A DNA stretch of 64,000 nucleotides from Azospirillum formosense. Its GTDB lineage: Bacteria > Pseudomonadota > Alphaproteobacteria > Azospirillales > Azospirillaceae. Below are positions 9,610 through 18,421 of this stretch, one piece after another; the first letter of the stretch is position 1, and every line of letters begins with the position of its first letter. Position numbers and translations under genes: made by a program. The stretch covers positions 1,224,001 to 1,288,000 of the forward strand of contig NZ_CP159403.1 of assembly GCF_040500525.1 (NCBI RefSeq), read 5' to 3'. Under the pieces are notes generated by a model. That model saw only the letters and a program-made list of their open reading frames with translations, was not told where the DNA came from and ran no database searches.

Positions 9610-12249
9610 GTGCGTGAGCCAAAAAGGGTCAACCATCTCAGCCCATGGGGAAAGCGTGGCAATCAATCGGACGATTGCCACCATCTCGCGCATCACTGCG
9701 CCGACGTTGCAGCCTGCTTCGAAGCCATCGTCGCGCTTCCCGTGGTCCGCGCACGGATGAAGGCGGCCGGAGGCGCCCCGCTGTCGCCGCGCGATCGGGC
9801 GCGTCTGGCGGCAATCGTTTTTCTCCACGACGTTGGAAAGCTGCACCCGGGATTCCAGGCCAAGGGCTGGTCGCCTGTCGAGCGGTCCCGACACGAAAGG
9901 CTGACGCTGCGCGGCCACCTTGCGGAAGGGATGGCGCTGCTGATGCGGCAGGGACCGGCGCGTCTGTGGCAAGCGCTGGGCCTGTCCGATGCCATGTGGT
10001 GGGACGACGCTCATCCCTACATCCTCGCCTCCCTCGCCCATCACGGCCGCCCGGTGAACACGCTGCCGATGACGGCCGGCTGGGAACCCTGCACCCTACC
10101 CAACGCCACCTACGACCCCGCCGAAGGCGCCCGGATCATGGGAGCGGCGATGCGGGCATGGTTTCCCGACGCTTTTGCCGGCGAAGGCGACGGAAGCAAC
10201 GACGGCCCGCCCCCCACCCCCAGACTCCAGCACCTGTTCGCCGGGCTGGTGGCTCTGGCCGACTGGGTGGGATCGGACACCCGCTTCTTCACATTCGAGA
10301 AGGATTTCCGCGGCGATTACATCGTGACGGCCCGCGAGAAGGCCGCCAAAGCGGTGTTGCGGATACGCCTCGACATCGAATCGCTGCGCCCTTTGGCCGC
10401 CGACCGTGCGGATTTCGAGACCATCACCGGCTTCGCGGCCCCCGCCCCTCACCAGCGGGCCGTCGCGGAGGTGACCGCCGATCAGCGCCTCACCATTCTG
10501 GAAGCCGAAACTGGGGCCGGCAAAACCGAGGCGGCCTTCTGGCGCTTCGCCCGGCTGTTCGCGGCGGGTGCCGTGGATGGACTCTACGTCGCGCTGCCCA
10601 CCCGCTCGGCGGCGATCCAGATCCATGGCCGGGTGAACCGCATGCTGGAACGGCTGACCGGGCCGGACGGGCTAAAGGCGGTGCTCGCGGTTCCGGGATA
10701 CCTGAAGGTCGGCGACGCCGAGGGCGAGGCCCTGCCCCATTGGCGGGTCCGCTGGGACGACGCGGGCGAGCGCGCCGAGGACGAGCTTGCCGCCCGCTGG
10801 GCCGCCGAAAGCGCCAAGCGCTTCCTCGCCGCGCCGGTCGCGGTGGGGACGGTTGATCAGGCGATGCTGGCGGGCCTTCAGGTGAAGCACGCCCACCTGC
10901 GCGGTGCCTGCCTGTCCCGCTGCCTGCTGGTGATCGACGAGGTGCACGCGAGCGACCGCTACATGACGGAAGTCCAGGCGCGGCTTCTGGAGAACCACCT
11001 CGGGGTGGGTGGCCATGCCCTGCTGATGTCGGCGACGCTGGGGTCGTGGGCGCGCACCCGCTGGCTCAAGGCCGGGTCGCTCGGGGGCGGGCAGGCTCCG
11101 GATTTCGCCACGGCCGTCGTCGCCCCCTACCCCGCCGTCTGGACGGGCCGGTCGGCGGCGCCGATCGATCCGGGCGGCGACGGCGCGCGGACACGCCGCA
11201 AGACGGTCGCGATGTCGCTGCACGCCGGATGGTCGCCGGACCACGCCGCCGGTCTGGCGCTGGCCGCCGCCCGTGGCGGCGCGAAGGTCCTGGTCGTCCG
11301 CAACACCGTCACGGCGGCCCTCGCGACGTGGGACGCGATCCGGACGGCGGGCGGCGGCGACTTGCTGCTGCGGGTGGCCGGCGGGCCGGCGCTGCACCAC
11401 AGCCGCTTCGCCGTGGAGGACCGCGAGGCGCTGGACGACGCCGTGGAAACGGCTCTGGCCCCCGACGACCGACGGCCCCAGGGCGGGCTGATCGTCGTGG
11501 GAACGCAGACGCTGGAACAGTCGCTCGACATCGACGCGGATCACCTCGTCACCGACCTTTGCCCGGTGGACGTCCTGTTGCAGCGGCTGGGGCGTCTGCA
11601 CCGCCGCGCCGGGCTGCGCCGCCCGCCGGGGTTCGACGCGCCGTCCTGCGTGGTGCTGGCCCCGGAGCGCGGGCTGGAGCCGCTGCTGGCCCCGCGTTTC
11701 GACAACGGGCTTGGCGCGTTCGAGACGAACGGCGCGTGGTTCGGGGTCTACATGGACCTGTCGGTCCTGGAACTGACGCGGCGCCTCGTCGCCGAGCACC
11801 CGGAATGGACGATCCCGGAGCAGAACCGCCTGCTGGTCGAAAGCGCCCTGCACGAGGACCGGATCGACGCGCTGCACGGCGCGCTCGGCGACCGCTGGCG
11901 CGGTTATCGGGAACGCTTCCTGGGGGGCGGCGATGCCAAGGCGCAGGCGGCGAAGGCCGTGCTTCTGTCCACGCGCCGCCCGTTCGGCGACGAGGCGTTC
12001 CCGGACGACGGCGCCGCGATCCGCACCCGCCTGGGTGCCGAGGGCGCGCGGCTGACCTTCGCGCAGCCGGTGATGGGGCCGTTCGGCCGGGAGATCACCG
12101 CGCTGACCCTGCCCGCCCATTGGTCGCCGGGCCTCGATCCCCAGGCGCCCGTGACGGTCGAACCGACCGGGGAGACGCTCCGCGTTGGGGTCGGAGACCG
12201 CTGGTTCCGCTACGACCGGCGAGGGGTGGACAGGGAGCGTGCGGCATAA
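9610..12249 (+). CDS. cas3: CRISPR-associated helicase/nuclease Cas3 (type I-E)
   Basis: Cas3 is recruited to the Cascade R-loop and unwinds and degrades target DNA. The HD nuclease domain comes first, with HHLAHHCADV near residue 24 and FLHDVGKLHPGF at 71. The helicase follows, with Walker A AETGAGKTEA near residue 300, VIDEVHAS near 440, MSATLGS, and the late motif QSLDIDADHL with QRLGRLHRRAG. Length is 879 residues, close to the usual 890. The GTG at 9610 is preferred because VNHLSPWGK then falls at the expected N-terminal position; a TTG at 9565 would add 15 residues. It is the first gene of the cas operon, 150 bp after array 1, with casA starting 40 bp downstream. Confidence 0.96.
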   Translation: MREPKRVNHLSPWGKRGNQSDDCHHLAHHCADVAACFEAIVALPVVRARMKAAGGAPLSPRDRARLAAIVFLHDVGKLHPGFQAKGWSPVERSRHERLTLRGHLAEGMALLMRQGPARLWQALGLSDAMWWDDAHPYILASLAHHGRPVNTLPMTAGWEPCTLPNATYDPAEGARIMGAAMRAWFPDAFAGEGDGSNDGPPPTPRLQHLFAGLVALADWVGSDTRFFTFEKDFRGDYIVTAREKAAKAVLRIRLDIESLRPLAADRADFETITGFAAPAPHQRAVAEVTADQRLTILEAETGAGKTEAAFWRFARLFAAGAVDGLYVALPTRSAAIQIHGRVNRMLERLTGPDGLKAVLAVPGYLKVGDAEGEALPHWRVRWDDAGERAEDELAARWAAESAKRFLAAPVAVGTVDQAMLAGLQVKHAHLRGACLSRCLLVIDEVHASDRYMTEVQARLLENHLGVGGHALLMSATLGSWARTRWLKAGSLGGGQAPDFATAVVAPYPAVWTGRSAAPIDPGGDGARTRRKTVAMSLHAGWSPDHAAGLALAAARGGAKVLVVRNTVTAALATWDAIRTAGGGDLLLRVAGGPALHHSRFAVEDREALDDAVETALAPDDRRPQGGLIVVGTQTLEQSLDIDADHLVTDLCPVDVLLQRLGRLHRRAGLRRPPGFDAPSCVVLAPERGLEPLLAPRFDNGLGAFETNGAWFGVYMDLSVLELTRRLVAEHPEWTIPEQNRLLVESALHEDRIDALHGALGDRWRGYRERFLGGGDAKAQAAKAVLLSTRRPFGDEAFPDDGAAIRTRLGAEGARLTFAQPVMGPFGREITALTLPAHWSPGLDPQAPVTVEPTGETLRVGVGDRWFRYDRRGVDRERAA

Positions 12250-12289
12250 GGGGCATGGCCAAGAAAAGGAATCTGGAAGGACATAACCG

Positions 12290-13891
12290 ATGCCCAACCT
12301 GTTGATGGAGCCAATCCTCACCCTGTCCCCCACCGGCCCGGCGACGTTGCCGGGCCTGCTGGCCGCTCTGGCCCGCGACGCGGTGGACGGTTTCCCGGCG
12401 CTGCGCCCCCATCAGGACCCGGCATGGCACATGTTCCTGGTGCAGGTCGCGGCCATCGCCCTGCACCGGGCAGGGCGGTCCGAACCGCCGGCCGAGGAGG
12501 AAGACTGGCGCGGTCTGCTGCGCGCCCTCACCCCGGATTTTCCCGATGACGAGCCGTGGCGGCTGGTCGTGGCGGACCAGGGCAAGCCGGCCTTCCTGCA
12601 ACCGCCCATCCCGCCGGGGACGGCGCTGAACAGTGCAGCGGAGACGCCCGACGCCATCGACCTGCTGATCACGGCGAAGAACCACGATCTGAAGCAGGCC
12701 GTGGCCCGCGACGCCGGGGCCGAGGACTGGGTGTTCGCCCTGGTCTCCGGCCAGACGGGGGACGGTTACAACGGCGCGGGAAACTACGGCATCTCGCGGA
12801 TGAACGGCGGCTCGTCCTCGCGCCCGCTGCTGGGATTGGTGCCGGCGGCTCCCGACAAGACCATGAGCCCCCGGCCCGGCGCGTGGTTCCGCCGCGACGT
12901 CCGGGTGCTGCTGGCGGCCCGCGCCATCTCCTTGGACGAGCTCGACCCGGCAGCGGAGGCCTTCGCCGGGGAGGATGGGCACGCCCTGCTGTGGCTGTTG
13001 CCCTGGCCGGAGGGGGACCAGCTCCGGCTGGCGCAGCTCGATCCCTGGTACGTCGAGGTGTGCCGCAGGGTCCGTCTGTCGCGGGCCGGAGACCGCATCG
13101 TCGCCCAGCGGGGGACCTCGAAGGCGGCGCGGGTGGACGCCAAGCGGGCGAACGGCGTCGTCGGCGACCCCTGGGCGCCGGTCCACAGGACCGAGAGCAA
13201 GAGCCTGACGCTGGCCGGGCGCGAGTTCCATTACGGGCTGCTGAGCGAGCTGCTGTTCTCCGGCACCTGGGCGCTCCCCCTCCTGGCCCGCCCCGCCCCC
13301 TTCGAGCCGGCCCGCACGCCGTTCCTGCTGGTCGCGGCGGCCCTGGCGCGCGGCAACAGCAAGACCGAGGGGTTCAAGCGGCGCGAGCTGCCGCTGGATG
13401 GCCGCGTGGCCCAGGCGATGGCCGACGCCGACGGGCGGCTGAAACTCGCCGACCTCGCCAAGCGGCAGATCGAGGAGATCAAGCGGTTCGACAAGGCGCT
13501 GCGCGGCGCGCTGGCGGTGGTCGCCGCCGGCGGCGCGTGGGACGGCGTGACGAAGGAGCATTACGCCCACGCCAATGCGGCCTCCGACCGTTTCGACCGC
13601 GCCGTGGACGGGCTGTTCTTCCCCCATCTCTGGGCGCGCTTCGACGCCCAGGAGGCGGGCGAGACGGCCACGGAGGCCGCCCGCGACGCCTTCGCGCGCG
13701 CTCTCTGGACGGAGGCGCAGTCCTTGTTCAAGGCCGCGCTTCCCGCCATCCCCTGCCACGCCCGGCTGCGTCCGCGGGCGGAGGCGCGGGCGCGCCGCCG
13801 GCTGTGGGGCGACACCGAGCTGCGTGCCCATTTCCCCGCCCTGTTCGACGCTCCGCCCCGGAAGGTGACCGCCGATGCCCTCGCTGAATGA
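12290..13891 (+). CDS. casA: Cascade large subunit CasA (Cse1/Cas8e)
   Basis: CasA recognises the PAM and recruits Cas3 in the type I-E Cascade complex. The 533-residue protein has family blocks such as LRPHQDPAWHMFLVQVAAIA near residue 40, the ALVSGQTGDGYNGAGNYG loop near residue 155 and RMNGGSSSRPLLG just after it. The ATG follows a GGAAGGA ribosome binding site. The end overlaps casB by 17 bp. Length is slightly above the E. coli protein (502). Confidence 0.95.
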   Translation: MPNLLMEPILTLSPTGPATLPGLLAALARDAVDGFPALRPHQDPAWHMFLVQVAAIALHRAGRSEPPAEEEDWRGLLRALTPDFPDDEPWRLVVADQGKPAFLQPPIPPGTALNSAAETPDAIDLLITAKNHDLKQAVARDAGAEDWVFALVSGQTGDGYNGAGNYGISRMNGGSSSRPLLGLVPAAPDKTMSPRPGAWFRRDVRVLLAARAISLDELDPAAEAFAGEDGHALLWLLPWPEGDQLRLAQLDPWYVEVCRRVRLSRAGDRIVAQRGTSKAARVDAKRANGVVGDPWAPVHRTESKSLTLAGREFHYGLLSELLFSGTWALPLLARPAPFEPARTPFLLVAAALARGNSKTEGFKRRELPLDGRVAQAMADADGRLKLADLAKRQIEEIKRFDKALRGALAVVAAGGAWDGVTKEHYAHANAASDRFDRAVDGLFFPHLWARFDAQEAGETATEAARDAFARALWTEAQSLFKAALPAIPCHARLRPRAEARARRRLWGDTELRAHFPALFDAPPRKVTADALAE

Positions 13892-14447
13892 CACCGTGAC
13901 GGCGATTGCCACCCGTCTCCTCACTCTCGATCCGGGACCGCTGGCCGAGTTGCGGCGGATGGAGCCGGGCGGGGCCGGAACCCCCGTCTTCTGGCGCCTC
14001 GCCGCCGAACAGGATCTGCCACGGGCGAAAACCGACGCCTGGATGCGGATCGTCCGGATCATGGCCATCCTGTCCGACAAGGGGGCGCCGGAGACGCGCA
14101 AGCCGCTGCACGACTGGAAGCGCCCGCTGGGCGCCGCGCTGGCCGACGGGGGCGACACGGAGTGGACCCCGCCGCCGGGCGACGATCCGTCCCCCGTGCT
14201 GTCGGAGGCGCGCTTCACCCGGTTCCTCGCCCTGCCGCCGGAGGACCGGGGGGAGGCGCTGGAGCGGATGGCCCGCGCGCTGGCCCGCCGCCGCCAGCCC
14301 GGCCATGGGCTGGACTGCGCCGACATCGCGAAGCTGCTGCTGTTCGGCGGCGACCCCGCCCCGGTCCAAAAGCTCGCCCGCGATTTCTACAACCGCCTCG
14401 ATGGTGCCAAGCGCCGCGCCGACAAGGAAAAAGAAGGAACCGCCTGA
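13875..14447 (+). CDS. casB: Cascade small subunit CasB (Cse2)
   Basis: CasB forms the two-copy inner belly of Cascade that stabilises the R-loop. The 190-residue, mostly helical, Arg-rich sequence has family features WRLAAEQDLPRAKTDAW near residue 37 and a C-terminal LLLFGGD..ARDFYNRL block. It lies between casA and casC with overlaps at both ends (17 bp and 1 bp), the canonical type I-E position. Sequence conservation of CasB is low, so position contributes to the call. Confidence 0.93.
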   Translation: MPSLNDTVTAIATRLLTLDPGPLAELRRMEPGGAGTPVFWRLAAEQDLPRAKTDAWMRIVRIMAILSDKGAPETRKPLHDWKRPLGAALADGGDTEWTPPPGDDPSPVLSEARFTRFLALPPEDRGEALERMARALARRRQPGHGLDCADIAKLLLFGGDPAPVQKLARDFYNRLDGAKRRADKEKEGTA

Positions 14448-15592
14448 TGCCCAGCCCCCGCTTCCTGCAAATCCACACGCTACACACCTACACCGGCGCC
14501 CTGCTGAATCGCGACGACACCGGGCTGGCGAAGCAGCTTCCCTACGGCGGCACCCTGCGCACGCGCATTTCCTCGCAATGCCTGAAGCGTCATTGGCGCA
14601 TCGCCGACGACGTGCACGCGCTCTCCCGGATCGACGGGGCGGAGGAGGCGTTCCGCTCGCGCGAGCTGGTGACGGAGCGCGTGATCGCCCCCTTGCGCGA
14701 CCGCTTCCCCCCGGCGGTCGTCGACGCCCTGGAACCGGAGTTCCAGAAGGCCGTCTATGGCGAGAAGGCCGACAAGGGCAAGCGCAGCCGCCAGACCCTG
14801 CTGCTCGGCGCGCCCGAACTGGCGTGGCTCGCCGGAGAGGCGGAACGGCTGGCCGCCGGCGCCGCGGACGACGCCAAGGCGGCGAAGGCCGCCGTCGCCG
14901 ATTGGGCCAAGGGCTTCAAGGACAACATCAGGGCGCTGCGCGAGGCGACGGCGCTTCCCGGCGGCCTCACCGCCGCCCTGTTCGGCCGGATGGTCACCTC
15001 CGACCCGGCGGCCAACATCGACGCGCCCGTCCATGTCGCCCACGCCTTCACCGTCCACAGCCAGGAAACCGAAACCGACTATTTCACCGCCGTGGACGAC
15101 CTCAAGCGGGACGAGGACGACAGCGGGGCCGACACGATCCAGGAGACCGAGCTGACCTCCGGCCTGTATTACGGCTATGTCGTGATCGACCTGCCGGGCC
15201 TGATCGCCAATTGCGGCGGCGACGCCGAACTGGCCGGGCGGGTCGTCCACAACCTCCTTTACCTGATCGCCGAGGTGTCGCCGGGCGCCAAGCTCGGGTC
15301 CACCGCCCCCTACGGCCGCGCCGAGCTGATGCTGCTGGAGGCGGGCGACCGCCAGCCGCGCAGCCTCGCCGCCGCCTTCCGCAAGGCGATCCCGAACGAC
15401 CTGGACACGGCCGCCGGGGCGCTGGCCGGTCACCTGGCCAAGCTGGACGCGGCCTACGCGACCGGAGAGGCGCGGCGTCACCTGTCGCTGGCGGAGACCG
15501 CCCCGCCCTCTTCCGCGCCGGGCTCGCTGGCCGACCTGGCCGTGTGGGCTCAAGAGCGGACTCTGGAACGGTCCGCCGAGGCGGCGCGATGA
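14447..15592 (+). CDS. casC: Cascade backbone subunit CasC (Cas7e/Cse4)
   Basis: Six copies of this protein form the crRNA-binding backbone of Cascade. The 381-residue protein opens PRFLQIHTLHTYTGALLNRD with a nearby RTRISSQCLKRHWR block, both diagnostic of Cas7e. Later blocks are ALFGRMVTSDP, HVAHAFTVHSQETETDYFTA and SGLYYGYVVIDLP. The ATG at 14447 shares its A with the casB stop (TGATG). An upstream in-frame start would extend into casB and is rejected. The stop overlaps casD by 4 bp. Confidence 0.96.
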   Translation: MPSPRFLQIHTLHTYTGALLNRDDTGLAKQLPYGGTLRTRISSQCLKRHWRIADDVHALSRIDGAEEAFRSRELVTERVIAPLRDRFPPAVVDALEPEFQKAVYGEKADKGKRSRQTLLLGAPELAWLAGEAERLAAGAADDAKAAKAAVADWAKGFKDNIRALREATALPGGLTAALFGRMVTSDPAANIDAPVHVAHAFTVHSQETETDYFTAVDDLKRDEDDSGADTIQETELTSGLYYGYVVIDLPGLIANCGGDAELAGRVVHNLLYLIAEVSPGAKLGSTAPYGRAELMLLEAGDRQPRSLAAAFRKAIPNDLDTAAGALAGHLAKLDAAYATGEARRHLSLAETAPPSSAPGSLADLAVWAQERTLERSAEAAR

Positions 15593-16392
15593 GCGGCGGT
15601 GCGGCCGGCCCCGAGCCCGGCGCCCCCGAACCCAGTGCCGGGCATCGCTGGCTCGTCCTGCGGCTGGAGGCGCCGTTGCTCGCCTTCGGCGGCGTGGCCA
15701 TCGACGCGGTGGGGGTGACACGCGATTTCCCGGCGGCCTCGATGCTGACCGGGCTGTTCGCCAACGCGCTCGGCTGGACGCGGACGGAGGCGGCGGCGCA
15801 TCAGGCGCTTCAGGACCGTCTGGTCTTCGGCGCGCGGCGCGACCGGGCCGGCCCGCCCGGCCCGCTGACCGACAGCCAGAACGCGCGTCTGGAGCCCAGG
15901 GAGCGCGGCTGGACCACCTGGGGCCGCCCGGAGGAGCGTGGCGGCGGATCGCTAGGCATTCACCGGCGCCAGCGCGATTACCACGCCGACGCCTGCGTCC
16001 GGCTGGTGGCCCGGCTCGAACCGGCGGGCGACACGGCGGGCGGAGCGCCCGATCTCAACGCACTGGCGGCGGCGCTGGAGCGTCCCGCCCGCCCGCTGTT
16101 CATCGGCCGCAAGCCCTGCCTTCCCTCCCATCCGATCTGGACGCCGGGAGCGGACGGCACGGTGACGGCGCCCACCGTCCACGCCGCGCTGGCCCTGCTG
16201 CCACCCGCCGACGACGCCGACGAACCGCCCTGGCCCGCCCTTTGGCCGGCGGGTGAAGGGCCGGAAAGCGGAGCGGACGTCCACCGCGTGACGGCGCTGG
16301 CCGACCGGCGCAACTGGCGCACCGGCCTGCACGGCGGCACCCGGCGGGTGGTCGAGGGCCGGGTCCGCCCGGCCATGGGGACGACGCCGTGA
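15589..16392 (+). CDS. casD: Cascade subunit CasD (Cas5e)
   Basis: Cas5e binds the 5' handle of the crRNA and contacts CasA. The 267-residue product has the family core RWLVLRLEAPLLAFGGVAID near residue 22, FPAASMLTGLFANALGW, and LGIHRRQRDYHADA. The C-terminal RRNWRTGLHGGTRRVVEGRV part also fits. It is longer than the E. coli protein (224) mainly by about 20 residues at the N-terminus and an Ala/Pro-rich stretch near residue 205. It overlaps casC and casE by 4 bp each, so translation is probably coupled. Confidence 0.93.
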   Translation: MSGGAAGPEPGAPEPSAGHRWLVLRLEAPLLAFGGVAIDAVGVTRDFPAASMLTGLFANALGWTRTEAAAHQALQDRLVFGARRDRAGPPGPLTDSQNARLEPRERGWTTWGRPEERGGGSLGIHRRQRDYHADACVRLVARLEPAGDTAGGAPDLNALAAALERPARPLFIGRKPCLPSHPIWTPGADGTVTAPTVHAALALLPPADDADEPPWPALWPAGEGPESGADVHRVTALADRRNWRTGLHGGTRRVVEGRVRPAMGTTP

Positions 16393-17165
16393 CGGACGCC
16401 CTGCACCTGATCCGCCTGCCCGTGGACATGCGGGCGCTGGTCCGCTGGGCCGCCGAGCGCAACCTCGGGCTGACCGGCGGCGGCGACTTCGACGATGGCC
16501 GCGCCCTTCACCACCTGCTGTCGGAGATGTTCGGAAAAGGCCGGCTCCAGCCCTTCCGGCTCATGGTCGAGCCGCGGGGTCGCCTGGGCAGCCTCTATGC
16601 CTATTGCCGCGCCGACGCGGCGGGGCTGCGCGAGGAGGCCGGGGCCGTCGCCCCGCCGGAGCATTTGGCCGTGGTCGATCTGGCGGCGCTGGCCGGCAAG
16701 CCGATGCCCGACGATTGGCGGGCGGGCCGCCGGCTGGGCTTCGACCTCCGCGCGCGTCCGGTGCGGCGGCTCCTGACGCCGCTGGCCGAGCCGGGCGGCC
16801 GCCCCTTCGCCAAGGGGGACGAGGTGGACGCCTATCTGGTCGAGGCCCTGCGCCGGCCGGCGGACGGCGACGCCCTGAGCCGGGAAGCGGTCTATGCCGC
16901 GTGGCTGGCCGATCGGCTGGCGGGCGCGGCGACGCTGACGGCGGTGCGGCTGGACTCCTTCCGGCGCCACGCCGCCAGCCGCAAGGGCCGCCAGGGACGG
17001 GCGGCGACGCTGGAGGGCCCGGACGCGCTGCTGCGCGGCGACCTGGAAATCGTCGATCCCGACGCCTTCCGGCTGGCTCTGGAAAAGGGGGTCGGGCGGC
17101 ACCGGGCTTACGGCTTCGGCATGCTGCTGCTGCGCCCGGCCTCCGGCGGACGGGCGGGATGCTGA
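16389..17165 (+). CDS. casE: CRISPR pre-crRNA endoribonuclease CasE (Cas6e)
   Basis: Cas6e cleaves the repeat hairpin to release mature crRNAs and stays bound to the 3' stem. The 258-residue protein has an N-terminal ferredoxin-like region with ALHHLLSEMFG (a candidate catalytic His) near residue 38. It ends with the glycine-rich loop GVGRHRAYGFGMLLLRP that marks Cas6 proteins. It is longer than E. coli CasE (199), with extra residues in the central region. Both arrays in this window differ only in the repeat loop, so this one enzyme presumably processes both (inference). Confidence 0.95.
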   Translation: MTDALHLIRLPVDMRALVRWAAERNLGLTGGGDFDDGRALHHLLSEMFGKGRLQPFRLMVEPRGRLGSLYAYCRADAAGLREEAGAVAPPEHLAVVDLAALAGKPMPDDWRAGRRLGFDLRARPVRRLLTPLAEPGGRPFAKGDEVDAYLVEALRRPADGDALSREAVYAAWLADRLAGAATLTAVRLDSFRRHAASRKGRQGRAATLEGPDALLRGDLEIVDPDAFRLALEKGVGRHRAYGFGMLLLRPASGGRAGC

Positions 17166-18067
17166 GCGGGCGCCTGGGGCTGGAGAAGGCCCGCATCCCC
17201 CACGCCGACCGGCACGGCCTCGTCTGGCTCGACCGCGGCCGGCTGGAGGTGGAGAGCGGCTGCCTGCGCTTCGTCACCGCCGGTGGCGGCGATCTGGAGG
17301 CGGGAGATTACCAAATCCCGCACCAGGGTGTGTCCATCGTCCTGCTCGGCCCCGGATCGAGCGTCACCCACGACGCCCTGCGGCTTCTCGCCCGGCACGG
17401 CTGCGGCCTCGCGGCCATCGGCGAGGGGGCGGTGCGCTTCTACACCGCCCCGCCCCTCCTGCCGGACAGCTCCGCCGCCGCGCGGGCGCAGGTGACGCTG
17501 TGGGCCGCCCCCGACACCCGGATGGAGGTGGCCCGCGCGATGTACGCGATGCGTTTCGACGAGATCGTCCGCACGCGCGACATCGAGGTGCTGCGCGGCC
17601 GCGAGGGGGCACGGATCAAGGAAAGCTACCGCTTGGCCGCCGAGCGGTACGGCGTCCCGTGGCGGGGCCGCAACTACGACCGCGCCGCTCCGGACTCCGC
17701 CGATCTTGCCAATCAGGCGATCAATCACGCCGCCACCACCATGACGGCGGCGGCATCGGTGGCCGTCGCCGCCACGGGAGCGATACCCCAACTCGGTTTC
17801 ATCCATGAGGATTCGGGCCAATCCTTCGTCCTCGACATCGCCGACCTGTACCGCCACGACGTGACGCTGGACATCGCGTTCGGCGCGGCGAAGGAGGCTA
17901 TGACGAAGCCCGAGCCGGTCGACCGTCTGGTCCGCCGCCGCGCCGCGCGGCTGTTCCGTCAGAAGGCGGTGATTCCGTCGATGATCGACCGGATCAAGAC
18001 GCTCCTGCGGCTCTCCAAGTCGGAGGACGGCGAGGACGGCCGCAACGGCGGCGGGGAGGCGGGGTGA
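17159..18067 (+). CDS. cas1: CRISPR adaptation integrase Cas1 (type I-E)
   Basis: Cas1 with Cas2 inserts new spacers at the leader end of arrays. The 302-residue protein carries the metal-binding residues in order: Glu149 in RGREGARIKESY, His216 in GFIHEDSGQSF, and Asp226/229 in VLDIADLYRHD. The start at 17159 overlaps casE by 7 bp and gives the family opening GRLGLEKARIPH. The C-terminus has a short acidic/glycine tail. The catalytic residues look intact, so adaptation could be active. Confidence 0.97.
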   Translation: MLSGRLGLEKARIPHADRHGLVWLDRGRLEVESGCLRFVTAGGGDLEAGDYQIPHQGVSIVLLGPGSSVTHDALRLLARHGCGLAAIGEGAVRFYTAPPLLPDSSAAARAQVTLWAAPDTRMEVARAMYAMRFDEIVRTRDIEVLRGREGARIKESYRLAAERYGVPWRGRNYDRAAPDSADLANQAINHAATTMTAAASVAVAATGAIPQLGFIHEDSGQSFVLDIADLYRHDVTLDIAFGAAKEAMTKPEPVDRLVRRRAARLFRQKAVIPSMIDRIKTLLRLSKSEDGEDGRNGGGEAG

Positions 18068-18372
18068 TGCCCATGGTCGTCGTCATCACGCGCGATGTCG
18101 AGGACCGCTATCGCGGGTTTCTGGGATCGGTGATGCTGGAGCTTGCCCCCGGCGTCTACGCCCACCCGCGCATGAGCGCCGGGGTGCGCGGCCGTGTCTG
18201 GACGGTGCTGTCGGACTGGCACGACTCGCTGGGCCGGGGAGCCATCGTGATGACATGGGCCGACCGCGCCGCCGACGGCGGACTCGGCCTCGCCAGCCTG
18301 GGCAACCCGCCCAAGGACATTGTCACGCACGACGCTTTCCTGCTTGTCCGACGCCCGCTGCGGCGGGGCTGA
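18067..18372 (+). CDS. cas2: CRISPR adaptation protein Cas2 (type I-E form)
   Basis: Cas2 is the dimeric scaffold of the Cas1-Cas2 integrase. The 101-residue protein opens MVVVITRDVEDRYRGFLGS after two residues and has APGVYAHPRMSAGVRGRVW and the late GNPPKDIVTHDAFLLVRR block, all typical of the I-E (CT1978-like) subfamily. The ATG at 18067 shares a base with the cas1 stop. A GTG at 18064 and an ATG at 18073 are alternative starts. The gene ends only 4 bp before the conserved leader of array 2. Confidence 0.94.
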   Translation: MPMVVVITRDVEDRYRGFLGSVMLELAPGVYAHPRMSAGVRGRVWTVLSDWHDSLGRGAIVMTWADRAADGGLGLASLGNPPKDIVTHDAFLLVRRPLRRG

Positions 18373-18375
18373 CGA

Positions 18376-18421
18376 CTGGTTCTTTGACAATGTGAACAAA
18401 GTCAGTATGTTGCTGGGCAGA
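18376..18421 (+). promoter_or_regulatory. CRISPR array 2 leader with promoter-like sequence
   Basis: This leader matches the array 1 leader at 42 of 46 positions. TTGACA at 18384-18389 and TATGTT at 18406-18411 with a 16-bp spacer form the same promoter-like pair. It starts directly after the cas2 stop codon, so array 2 can be read both from this promoter and by run-on from the cas operon. Confidence 0.8.

Noticed and set aside
8298..9662. Repetitive open frames within CRISPR array 1 (and similarly array 2) encoding SIPAGAGEP/GLSPQVRGN units
   Set aside because: These are the CRISPR repeats read as protein; the 61-bp period and unique spacers identify an array.
12290..18067. Frames overlapping the cas genes on both strands, some over 500 codons
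   Set aside because: Each true cas gene carries family motifs and sits in the canonical order with 1-17 bp overlaps; the others have none.
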